Below are positions 49,809 to 64,000 of a DNA stretch of 64,000 nt, piece after piece. How positions within the stretch are numbered: the stretch's first letter is position 1; each line of letters starts with the position of its first letter. The stretch comes from Aphelenchoides besseyi. Lineage: Eukaryota > Nematoda > Chromadorea > Rhabditida > Aphelenchoididae. The notes beneath the pieces were generated by a model. The model did no database searches. It saw only the letters and a program-made list of their open reading frames with translations, and was not told the origin of the DNA. The stretch is taken from positions 9,238,001 to 9,302,000 of the forward strand of contig JAMPIQ010000002.1 of the NCBI GenBank assembly GCA_024699855.1, written 5' to 3'. A program made the position numbers and the translations under genes.

Positions 49809-51184
49809 TCATGTGTTCTGAAGAGTGTTTATCGACTCGAGTAAGCGAATGAGTGCTGAAGCGTTAAAATGAAGAAGCTTTTTGGCTTGCAACGACTTGA
49901 GTTTGTTCTTCAATCGATCAAAAAATGCCAATAAGTCGACGAGGTTGAAGTCAACGGTGGTGTTTGCAGAGAACAAAATTGGTGAATGCTGAACCTGCAA
50001 TCTGCAAATTGGTTAACCAAATAAATTGGATTTACCTGTTGAGAAGGAACAACGTATTCGTTTTTCAGTTTATCATCTCCGTGTATTTCGAAAATTGTAA
50101 AGCGAAATGACTCGGTTGGCTGATTGTTAATGACTGTAGTTTCGTTTAGAATCCTATGCGATTCGTGGATTTCATTTCGCAACAGTTCGAACAGCTTAGT
50201 TATCTCGTTTTTGGATCGTTGACGAAGAAATTTGCTGAAACGCATCAAGAACGCAATGCTCACAACCTCTGAACATAACCAGTCAAGAAACGTCTAAGTG
50301 TTTCTGATTTACTAATGATTAGGTTAACTTACTGTTTCAGACAATCCAATTTTCCACATCAACATCACGCTTAATGGCAACGGTTGTAGAAGATCTGGCA
50401 AAGTCCTTGAATCAATTAGAAAGTTTCTATAAAGTCATGCTCACTCTGTCTTTGATAATTCGAAAAGACCAGTAATGAAATGTAACAATCGCTCATCGTT
50501 TTCCATCAAACAGTTCAAGAGCTCGCTTCTAGTTTTGAAACGTTTAACAAGTTGGTCAATCAAATGCGTAAGAAGAATATCGTTTTTTGTACATAAACCA
50601 CTCGTCCAAAGCATCAAACAGGTATTCAAATAGAAAAGCGAGTTTTCTGCACTATGATCTACTTCTTCCTTCGTCGTTGTTCCACCGAACCAGATCTTCT
50701 CTAAAGCTCATAAAAAATAGAAATTGTGATGTGTGCATTTACCTCGACAGAAATGAATCGATTCCAACGGTTTCAATATTGAATCGCTCAACTTGATCAA
50801 CTGTGGATTATTCGACAATATCAAATCGGAAATAGGTGTATATCCGCCTTCACCTGTAAGATTGATTGATAACTTGTTTGATTCTATCGAAGAGAAATAG
50901 TATTCAACCGAACATCGCCTTTATTTTCTACTTGTCAAATAAGTTGTTATTCCCGTACACGAATAAACTCAACAACGACGTGAAATCGACTTACTCCACA
51001 AATCCTGGATCATACTCTCACAGTCGGAAATCAGTGAACGTCGACAACACGAATCTTTCGAACTGATTTCGATTTGACCATGTAGTTCATTTCGATCTTG
51101 TAGCCAACTGTTAATCCGATCAATAGAACTTGTCATCCTGAATGCCCTCAAATTGGGGAGAAATTTATTTTCGAAATTCAACAT
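49809..51184 (-). CDS. Unidentified intracellular protein, possibly Lines-like C-terminus
   Basis: About seven exons from ATG 51184 (MLNFENKFLPNLRAF) to TGA 49809-49811. It is mostly helical and Leu-rich: KPLESIHFC, SLFYLNTCLMLWTSGL, LIDQLVKRFKTRSELLNCL, ERLLHFITGLFEL, VSIAFLMRFSKFLRQRS. The end LLAFFDRLKNKLKSLQAKKLLHFNASALIRLLESI resembles the C-terminal domain of the Lines (LINS1) family, but I rate that weakly. No signal peptide or membrane segment. Splice junctions are consistent, which supports a real gene. No catalytic motif is visible. Confidence 0.6.
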
Positions 51185-51598
51185 AGTCGTCACGAACAAA
51201 AAGTAACAAGAAAGTTTTGATTATGATTTTCAACGCGATAAAATCAATCAAATAAGCGAATTTCGCACCGAGGTGTGAATGGAACCTCGAGATTAAATCG
51301 AACTTTAATGCTCAAGGAATTAACTGGAAACAAACAATAGAATCGTCTTTTCTTTTATTCACTGTGCACCATAACAACGTATTGTTTCGTAGGTAGCCGA
51401 ATAACAACAATGATTTTAATTTAGAATACAGAAAAGTATAAACGAGTATAAGAGTGAACGCTCAATAAAGATATGACAGGACATGATGAAGAGGCAAGGC
51501 GATAGAGTTCGTTACACAGAATACTGCGTTTTTCGTTGGGATTAAAGACCTAAGCATTAAACAGACAGATAACAAATAACAATATTGATGCCTCAAAT
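51185..51598. other. Short intergenic region
   Basis: Between two minus-strand genes; it holds the promoter of the upper gene's downstream neighbour and the NAP1 3' UTR (AATAAAG-like at about 51463). No ORF supported. Confidence 0.45.
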
Positions 51599-52777
51599 CT
51601 ATTCTTCCTCTTCTTCTTCCTCATCTTCTTCTTCATCTCCTTCATATTGTCCGAAATCGAGCTCATCATCCTCGTCCGCAATTTCACCGGTGTAGAAGAG
51701 AACGGCGCTGTCAATGATGCTGTCACGAAGCAATTGTCCGAGTTCGAAGTCGGCGTGCAATAGATCGGCTTCTTCTTCCGGCAATTCAGCTGCAATCTTG
51801 GTAACCGACGGTGAGAAGAACGTAAAGAACGATTCGTTGGGAACCTAAAACGCTTTTTGAATAATAAAAAACAAAATCAAACAAACCACTTTGGTCACTT
51901 GACGACCCGATTTCTTTTGTTTCTTGACTTTTTGAGTGATGTTCTTGCCTTCATGCCAATCGATTTCACAACTTAAAATTGATTTTGAATCACTGTAAAA
52001 TTAACCTCAACTTACCCTTTAGTTTCAATAATGTTCGGACCATCGTAAAGAGCCTTATCCTCCAATTCATTTGGCCCAATACTAAGCTTGTAGTACTTGG
52101 TCAAGAGTTTGTTTTTGAAGAACGGGTTTTCTTGGAAATGGAATTCCAATGTGAATGACTAAAGTAAGAGCAATCTCAACCTGTGAGCTCAATTGACGAA
52201 CGTACCGGTGGCTCGTTTGTTTGTTGAATGGTAATGTCGGAGAGGAAGTGGAGAATCGACTCATCGGCTTCAGTGATCACTTCGTTGAATGCGGGATGAC
52301 TGCGCAAAACGGTCAACCAAAAATCTGGAACACCTTTGTCCGGAGCATCTCCGGTTGATTCTCGTGCAGCTTTCAGAAAACTCTGAAAGTATGTTAATGC
52401 TCGTGAAATCCCTACAATTTGTTACTTCATTGTCTTCTGGTTTCATCCAACACAACAACGGCGCATCGCATTCGTCGGCTTTTGGTTCGTGTTCGCCAGT
52501 AATGATTGCGGCACGCTGAAACAACACTGATCGACGAGAAAACTATAGGGCATACTTTTTTGTTGAGTTCTTCGAGGCGAGGACGAAACTCCGTTTCCAA
52601 CTCATGAACACGTTTGTAAAAGTCGATTTGAACATCAACGACGTTCAAATGCAACTTTTTCAAAGCGCACAGTCGTTGGCGAACTTCTGCAGACGCATTG
52701 ATGATGTGCTCTGGAACCGAATTCTCTTCTTCTTTCGCTGCATCGTTTTTGCCAGTGAGCAATGCGTTCAACGACAT
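51599..52777 (-). CDS. nap-1: Nucleosome assembly protein NAP1
   Basis: Histone H2A-H2B chaperone. ATG 52777 (MSLNALLTGKNDAAK) after a GTTTTAG trans-splice-like acceptor. Coiled dimerisation helix VQIDFYKRVHELETEFRPRLEEL; earmuff domain GVPDFWLTVLRSHP, ESILHFLSDI, SFTLEFHFQENPFFKNKLLTKYY; basic CEIDWHEGKNITQK, FFTFFSPS; ADFELGQLLRDSIIDSAVLFYTGE; then the acidic tail GDEEEDEEEEEEE. About six exons. The tail ends in a pure Glu/Asp run without the CaaX box some NAP1 proteins carry. Confidence 0.94.
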
Positions 52778-53113
52778 TTCCACGAGTTTGATACACTACT
52801 AAAACAGAAATACAACTTTTGAAAAAACGCAATTTAATGTCGAAATACACGAACGCGCTCTCACATCACACTCGCAATGAATGTGTTTGGTCGTTTGGGC
52901 CTCGACGTCCCCGATCCTATGCAACAAAAACACACGACTTAAGCGAACGAAAACTTTCCACGCGAAATGAAACTGTCAATTGGATGTGTGTTTTCGAAAA
53001 TCGATGCGCAAGTTGAAAATGAAAAGTCCGAAAAAAGCGACTACTCGACAACGAAAATAACACCGAACAAGTAATTGCACTAATGGGTTTCAAAAAGTAG
53101 AGTGTTTTGACAA

Positions 53114-53614
53114 ATGGAGCAAAACTTGTATCAGATTCTCGGCTGTACGACTTCGGCAACCGTAAGTTTACTACTAATCAGACACTCATTGTAATCATGA
53201 GTTCAGACCGAACAGATTTTGGCTGAGTATCGAGCACGTGCCCGTCAATTGCATCCCGATAAACAATCAGAACCGAGCAATGAATTCCAACGTTTACAGT
53301 ACGCGAAAGAAATACTCAGTGATCCCGCTAAACGACAACATTACGATCTGTTCTTGACAATGGGTTCAAGCATTCCACTTGTTGAGTGGATGAACAATCA
53401 GGACAAATTGAAACAGGTGCAATTAAAGTTCAGTTGGTTACTTAATCTTTTATTTCAGACCATGCATTGGGGTGCCTCGACCAATCCGATTTTAGCTCTT
53501 CCACAACAATCAGTGAACATTGAAAGTTCTGGACAAACGTCGTCGACATTTGAAAATTCGTGGGAACGCCACAAATCGTCGACAATCAACGCGTTCCGAA
53601 ACTACGAAATTTAA
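53114..53614 (+). CDS. J-domain co-chaperone DNAJC12 (JDP1)
   Basis: Three exons: 53114-53161, 53207-53416 and 53459-53614. MEQNLYQILGCTTSATTEQILAE starts the J domain, the HPD motif is in LHPDKQ, and it continues YAKEILSDPAKRQHYDLF. Then IPLVEWMNN, TMHWGAS, and the conserved extreme C-terminus FRNYEI, which is diagnostic for DNAJC12 against other small J proteins. It is 136 aa, shorter than the human protein because the middle linker is reduced. In mammals it assists folding of aromatic amino acid hydroxylases with HSP70. It is divergent from NAP1 over about 340 bp. Confidence 0.92.
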
Positions 53615-55298
53615 CTTTCGCTTCGACTCAGCACTTCTTATAGATTGATTTCATAAGTCATTGTGAAATAGAAGGACTATTGCATTACAAATCAATACAA
53701 CCAATTCTAATAACTAAGAACTTGTTCGGAGTCTAGATTCCTCAACTGTTCATTTTTTGATTCGTTTCAATTGAAACACAAAGTTCAAGTACTCTTAGAC
53801 GATTTGTTTATTAAGTTAGATATTAAAGTACTATTACAGCAGTTAAAAGAACATAAGAACTAAGCGATTCGTTTGATCCGCAATCTTCAAAATCATTTCA
53901 CTTCGTTAGCATAATGTATCTAATTGCAAGTAAATGTACTAGTATTTATTCATAACAAAGAATCAATTATGACAAACTGATTGTAGACTTACATTACCTT
54001 TCTACAGCCTTTGAATTTATTATGAAGAAATAGCAAATAAACTCGATTTAAAGGACCCTAAGCATCGCTTATTGCGACCAAAATATCGAAAATTTACGGC
54101 CAATAACTTTGAAGAGACAAAATCTCGCATTGCGAGATTTGGATTAACAGCGTCGAATAGGGTTTCTTCAAGGTCTGCACACAATTTGTTATCAATATGC
54201 ATTTTCTGAACGTCAATTGGCTGAGTAGTGATTAACTAGTAGAATAGCGGAAATGGTATGCGTATACAACTACAATATAAGCAATTGCAATATGAAGACG
54301 CATAATTAGCAATTCAAAACGGGAAATGACCAGGAATAAAGCGAATGGCAGCAGTTATCAGTTCAACAAAACCTCTAAAAATCTTTGGAAAAAAGCAAAG
54401 TGTCATGACTTTGCGAGTTTGTGCATTTGGAAGCAAATTTTCAATGAACATAATAAGAAAATCTTTTAGATGATATAGTCAAGAACAAAACAACAGACGC
54501 CTTAGCAAGCGAAAATAAATAAAATCACCAATTGAGCGAGAGCATTTGAATTGGGTGAATGGAAGAAAGTGGGAGGAAGGTGATGGGCGAATAAACGAAA
54601 ACTTTAAATTTCAGTCTCATTGCCAGTTGTCAAAAGCCATCTAGGAACTCTGTCGGGATTCGTTTACTGTTGTGCAATGGTTAGTGCCAAGGTATTAGAA
54701 AAGATCAATTGTGTGTAATTCAAAAGTTTTGCATCTCTCAGTTATTCGTAATCCTACGGCGGCTAATCCTTTTGGTTTTACGAATCGGGATTTGCATTTT
54801 CCGCAACAAACAGACAACAACGTGAAACGGTTTGTAAACGATTTTCTCTTTTAATCGTTGGACCCGTAAGTAGATTTGATACGAAAAGCAGACGAAAAAT
54901 TTTGGCTTTTTAACGGTTTTCAAGGACCTAGTTGTCAGTTTGCTACACAAAATCTACGGACGAAATTCATTACGCTTCTTTTGTTTAACTTTAATTTCAT
55001 TTGTGAACATTGACCTTCTTCTGTGGACTTCGCGTTTGGTCTCGAAACCCGAAATTTCGAAAACGAACGAAAAAGCGGAGAAACCACTCCATTTGCAAGT
55101 TAGATTGCCGTTTTCGAGCACCAACGACAATAAACGACTCGACAGAGTCGAAGGGGGCGAGTAACGGATTTGCGAGTGACAACGATAAAAACAAGTCATC
55201 AGAATTTTAATTTATAAGATTGCAAAAATAAACAGAAATTCGAACATGAACATTCCAAACACCACATAGGCAAACCTGCAACGCGGAAAGTACAGGAA
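53615..55298. other. Gene-free 1.7 kb between convergent genes
   Basis: AT-rich. A 60-codon minus frame at 54020-54202 and a 70-codon one at 54738-54950 have no motif. 3' UTRs of DNAJC12 and RhoA lie at the edges. No repeats seen. Confidence 0.45.
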
Positions 55299-59513
<4,215 letters not shown>

Positions 59514-61537
59514 ATGTCAGTTCATCGTGATTCAGAAGCTCTAATTTCGATGACTGCGTTGTGCGGTGTTTGTAGCGAACCAACAGCGGGCAGAAAACAC
59601 TATGGTTCTTTGGTAGCATGTTGCCGGTAGGTTCTATATAAGCAAACACGATGATCTCAAATTCATTTAGAGGATGCAAAGTAAGTGATTGTAAAAACGT
59701 AGTTAAATATGTGACTGTTGTTTGTTTCTATACTTGTGTCATATTTGTAGGGTTTCTTCCGTAGATCTGTCAGATTGGCGAGAGTCTACACTTGTGAGTT
59801 TGACAACGACTGCAACATTCGTGAATCAATGAGAAACTGCTGCAGAGCTTGCAGGTCCATTAAAACATTGTTGTTTGCTTTCTAATTTGACGTTTTAGAT
59901 TCCGTGAATGCTTAGCTATCGGTTTAAATCCAAAGCGTAAGTAGCTGTTTGTAGAAAGTTGGATTGAAAATCGATTCAGTTGTGCATTCTGATCGTACTT
60001 GTGACAACGAACCTCCGCGTCAGTGTAATTCCAATAACTCGCAGACTAAGAATCTCAGTGAAATTCAAACAATCAGAAAAAAAACCTATGCGAACGCATT
60101 CGACATTTACTTCAGAGCTGAAAAAGGTGCATTAGTCAAGAAAACTTGGTTAACGGTATGTGATCAAAATCTTCATAACATCGGCACTCAATTTTCAGTC
60201 ATCTCCATTCACCGGAACTCTCGGCTCGTTGCGCTTGATTCCAGCTTTCGATATTCACGACTTTCGTTCCATAACTGCGTACTATAAAAGAGCAAAAACA
60301 ACCGTTATAGAAATCGACGATAATCCAATAGCATTGCAGGTGGATCACTTGATTGACGAATACTCCGACCACAATTTCAATCACATACTCGCCCCCACCA
60401 ACAAACATCATTTCAATTTAAATGTCGAACTTGAACGCGTGTTTCTGTTGGAGCCTCGAAAAATGTGCGATAGATCGAAGGTCAGCGAAATAATTGAGTT
60501 CAAACAACAAGTTAATGTTTAGATGCGTTGGGAAGCAAATTTCTGGCTAACCACTGAGACGTTTAAACGAATGTGGTGTCGAGTTGCACTACACTATATC
60601 GATTGGGCATCTCACGTGGTTGAATTGGAACAGTTAAGCTTCAGTGATCAGTTGAAAATCGTAATAGGCAGATGTGTGCCATCATTATGGTAATTTAGTT
60701 TTACGCTATTTCGTTGGCTTGAATATTTTTTGGAAAGAATAAGAAAAGACAAACAAATTGAGTAGCCTTCGAGCTCGACTGACTTCTCAATCAGTTTTTC
60801 TTTTGTCTTTTTCCATAGTGGATAAAGTCGACGTTTACAGGTTGATTTTGGCACACAGATCGTGGAAGATAAAAAACAAAAAATGCATCGTTCTTTCCGG
60901 AGGATCATATGTTCCGCTCGATGAAGAGGCGACTAACTACGAGAAAAACTCGTGAGCTCTTTTTTCATTTAAATTGACCTCGTTTTCTGATTTAGTATTT
61001 GTAATTGCTTAATCGAAGCAGGCAGAGTAGTTTGGGACGAGCTGTTAGAGCCGGGCGATCAGATCGGAATGACTGAAGAAGAGTTTGCATTACTGCGCGT
61101 TATTGCGTTCTTGAACCCCGGTTAGTAGTCGTACATATTCTCAATCTATATTGTTTCAGTACCACAACTAAGTCCACGAGGTCGAGAGATTGTGCGAAGT
61201 GCTCAAGCGCGTTATCATTCCGCGTTGGCCGACTTGATTTTGCATCATCACGGTGGACAAGAAAACTTCGTAGCGGCATCAAAAAGGTTATCAGCTCTAC
61301 TCTCGCTCTTACCACCTATTGAGGTTCGTGAAAAATACAAGTGTTCTTTGTAACCAAATTTTATAGCAAACGACTCAGATAGAAGATCAACATTTAACGA
61401 TGGCCACGATGTTCAATATCGGCGGGCTTAATGGCGAACTTACTTACCAGGAAAGAACTGCACTTCAACTCACATCCTTAAAATTACACAAAATCCATAT
61501 CAATGGACTTCACTCGTTGCTTTGTCTTCAACAGTAA
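59514..61537 (+). CDS. Nuclear hormone receptor, nematode expanded (supnr) type
   Basis: Zinc-finger transcription factor. TTTAG at 59503-59508 fits a spliced-leader acceptor before ATG 59514. Finger 1: LCGVCSEPTAGRKHYGSL, P-box CRGCKGFFRRS; finger 2: YTCEFDNDCNIRESMRNCC, RACRFRECLAIGLNP. Hinge of about 60 residues, then a divergent ligand-binding domain: HYIDWASHVVELEQLSFSDQLK, LILAHRSW, MTEEEFALLRVIAFLNP, LSPRGREIVRSAQARYHSAL, RLSALLSLLPPIE, and helix 12 region LKLHKIHINGLHSLL. About eleven exons. Intron 60480-60524 removes an in-frame TAG. Ligand unknown. Confidence 0.9.
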
Positions 61538-62446
61538 CAACTTAGGCTGCGCAAAATACTCAGCAAGTTATCTGAGTAAGATTGAAAGGATACAAAATCG
61601 GTACAATATGGTTATCAGGCGATTTCTCTGGCAAGACAAAATTGATGATTGCAATCCGAATGTTTACGGGGCATTTCTAGCGTTGATTAAGGGCTTCTTC
61701 GGTTTTTGGAATCGCTAGTTTGTTGTCAATTAAGCAAAAATGTTAGGAAGTGGAGTTAGCAGCTTGTTGGCGATATTTTTAAAAGCAATCGGTTTTTTGA
61801 AGAATTGAGGATTACGATTGATCATATTTTGTCACAGGATATCCTACACACTTCAGAATTGCTACTATTGGATCTGTTTTATCAGAAGGAATCATTGGAT
61901 TTTTATATTGTTTATTTTAGGTCCCATAGTGACTTTACTGAGTGTTTACCGCAGCATAAGGGTGATACTGTTAAACTCAGCGCAACAAACGCAGTCCATT
62001 GATATAGTCTTAATATATATGAGTTTTAGTTCTACATTCGACGTACAATGCGGGCTTAGGAAGCGAACTCTACATTTCTTGTCATCTCCTGTAGCATCAT
62101 CAGTCGTTTATAACTGCCAATTTTACTCTTATGCACGTGTTATTTTGGCAGAAGTTGAACATCGTTAAAATAGTTGTCGTCGCATGTTGATCTGTTTGGG
62201 TGTTTGCAAGTCTGCGTTGATGAGTTTATTTGAGAAGATTGTGAACGACAACTTTAAGGTACAATAAACTGAGTTTTCACATAACGAGTGGAATAAGTAC
62301 GTAATGATAGAACAGTAACCCTTAGTGTTTGAGTGGATGGTACATAATGGGATCTTCGAATTGAGGAACGGTTGAACATAAACTAAAATAACCAGCTTCG
62401 ATGTTATATTAAATTTGGCATTTGGTGTTTAAACGAGGAACGACGC
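61538..62446. other. Intergenic between convergent genes
   Basis: AT-rich. Frames at 61503-61718 and 61818-62168 overlap the receptor 3' UTR and show no motif. Confidence 0.45.
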
Positions 62447-63184
62447 TTATTCGTATGCTGCTTTGGCGTTGTAGTTTTGAGCGTTAAATGTAAGAGGCAG
62501 GTTGGAGTGAGTTGACGGAGCTGAAGATTGTTGGCGAATCGAATTCATCGCCATGCTGGTTCCATTTGGTAGTTGCGATTGTTGTTGATTTTGTAGTGTG
62601 AAAAATGACAGATCACGACATGAAAGTTGACTTTGTAGTTGCTGGTTGATTGTTCGCAAGATGTTTATTTCGTTTTCCAACATTTTGATCTTGGCTGCGT
62701 TGTCTGCTTCTCGTTTACGACGTGTATCCCGTGATTTCTGAGCCGACTGATTGTTCTTGCGTCGTCGTTCGAAATAAGCCTATTAAACACAATGAAGACA
62801 TTAGTAGTTGTGTATCGTAGAGTTTACAAATGGAAAATAATCGTCGAAACTACTCACCGGAGTCTTCTTATCAGCTGGTACGGGATTCGGCTTCTTCTTA
62901 GCTCGTATATGCGGTGATGGATTTGCCGAATTCGGTGATGTGGGAACGGCGGACGAAATGAATGGAAAGCCGCCAAGAGACATGGCGAGGTGATGTTGAA
63001 ACTGCGAAAAATTTGAATCGTTCATTTTGATCTAAAACGTTACACAACTTAATCACTACTGTAACTCAGTTCACAGGACACTTACATCGCAATCAGAAAA
63101 TGAATTCCCGAAGAAATTGGAACTGTTTTGACTCGCTGGGCTGTAGCCGGATGGACTTGTGTAGTCCAGAGCCGATTGCCACAT
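62447..63184 (-). CDS. PAR-type bZIP transcription factor (CES-2/HLF/TEF group)
   Basis: Four exons or fewer. ATG 63184 (MWQSALDYTSPSGYSPAS) after a TGATTTCAG acceptor, then a Ser/Asn/Gln-rich region, and SPHIRAKKKPNPVPADKKTP, the PAR-like basic extension. Basic region AYFERRRKNNQSAQKSRDTRRKRE contains the N-x-x-S/A-x-x-S-R DNA-contact signature. The leucine zipper follows (IKMLENEINILRTINQQLQSQL). The tail is Gln/Ser/Asn-rich, with QNYNAKAAYE at the end. In C. elegans such factors control cell death specification and sleep or circadian-type genes; the role here is not deducible. Confidence 0.9.
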
Positions 63185-64000
63185 CCTGCGAACTTGTAAT
63201 GATGACTGTTACTGAAATCACTAAAATTAAACGTAACAAGCCAACAACAAGTTTCAATTATCGATGCGAAATTACCGTATATGCGAAAAACAAAGTCTGA
63301 GACTTTTGATTTCTAATGAACATTAAAACTACTGTAAGAACTGACTAAAACAACCACAGGAAATAAGGTTGTTTTAAACGCCTTCAACAATACCCACATG
63401 TATGTTGTTTAAGAGTTTTCGAAGTTTGAGGATACGAAAACTACGATCTCACTGCTAATCCGCCCACTCTTGCATTCGATTAGCAAACCGCAGTAATGAC
63501 CACATGAAGAAAAGAGAGAATGATTAGCGGTGTCGGCAACGGTAAAAAACAGAACGTCTTCCGCTTGGCCGCCACCCACTGTGGTTCCGTTTCGTCTGCT
63601 AAAACCTTTGACCTGATTCCATGCGGCGATCTTTTAACTCTGCCGCTTTTCTGTCCTCAATACTCTCATTGCGTAACGAGGACTCGTCAAACCGCGTTAT
63701 GCCGCAGTTTTTTATTAACCACGCCGTTCAAGTGGACAATGGGCGGTATTGGTGATGAACGACTTTGTGCTTATTTACGGGGATGTTTGCTGTAGAAGCA
63801 AACGAAACCGCAGTCTTTTAGTGGAAACTCAAATCTCATCGATCAGTCGAAAGGAAATGGATTGGTGCCAGGATAAATAACCAAAACGGTAGTTGGCCGC
63901 CTCCCACCTGGCCACCAATCGATCAGCAATATCCAATTGCGTTAACGAGGTTCAAGTTCTCGAGGATGTCCAGCGTATTGTAACGCTGATTGTTTTGAAT
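63185..64000. other. Upstream region of the bZIP gene
   Basis: Around 63.5-63.9 kb the sequence is more GC-rich, with an open frame of 91 codons that lacks any motif. No gene supported to the window end. Confidence 0.4.

Noticed and set aside
61818..62168. 116-codon frame downstream of the nuclear receptor
   Set aside because: Hydrophobic by T-richness; overlaps another frame; no start or splice context.

Overview
The window is nuclear DNA from a nematode. Coding regions are split by very short introns (mostly about 40-55 nt) that end in TTTTAG or TTTCAG. Several genes have a likely trans-splice acceptor just upstream of the start codon and no other 5' exon. The gene content is also nematode-like: an SRA-superfamily chemoreceptor, a patched-related (PTR) protein, a nematode-style nuclear receptor, a MARVEL protein and an IL-17-like cytokine. 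It does not look like Caenorhabditis, but I cannot name the species. Exon models below were built by hand from splice signals and family alignments recalled from knowledge, with no search.

Layout. 0-7 kb: cathepsin B (minus, cut by the left edge), a four-pass MARVEL protein, an acireductone-dioxygenase-like gene carrying a 650-bp Tc1/mariner-type foldback element in its coding exon, and a chemoreceptor. 7-24 kb: an accessory region of secreted proteins. Three members of an unrecognised family share a dibasic-NSYGDE motif and end in SGY (7.1 kb, 9.2-11.2 kb, 22.5-24.0 kb). Between them lie small secreted peptides, a bestrophin, an IL-17-like gene and a dihydrodiol-dehydrogenase-like oxidoreductase.

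24-43 kb: a dense housekeeping block. COG7 (minus) is divergent from a plus-strand run: CYFIP/Sra-1, an arrestin-domain protein, COG8, an RBM5/RBM10-type splicing regulator and prolidase. Two lobe-B subunits of the COG Golgi-tethering complex therefore lie within 13 kb. 43-56 kb is mostly minus strand: PTR protein with a small upstream ORF, a pepsin-like aspartic protease with a tRNA-derived SINE in an intron, an unidentified (possibly Lines-like) protein, NAP1, DNAJC12 (plus) and RhoA. 56-64 kb is gene-poor, with a nuclear hormone receptor and a PAR-type bZIP factor.

The points most worth following are: (1) the mariner-type insertion in the ARD-like gene, which has splice signals that would remove it as a frame-preserving intron; (2) the KR-NSYGDE...SGY secreted family, one member a two-unit precursor split by RKKR; (3) repeated non-canonical introns (four GC-AG, one GA-AG, two with no usable canonical site); and (4) an ARD-like protein that has lost three of its four metal ligands.
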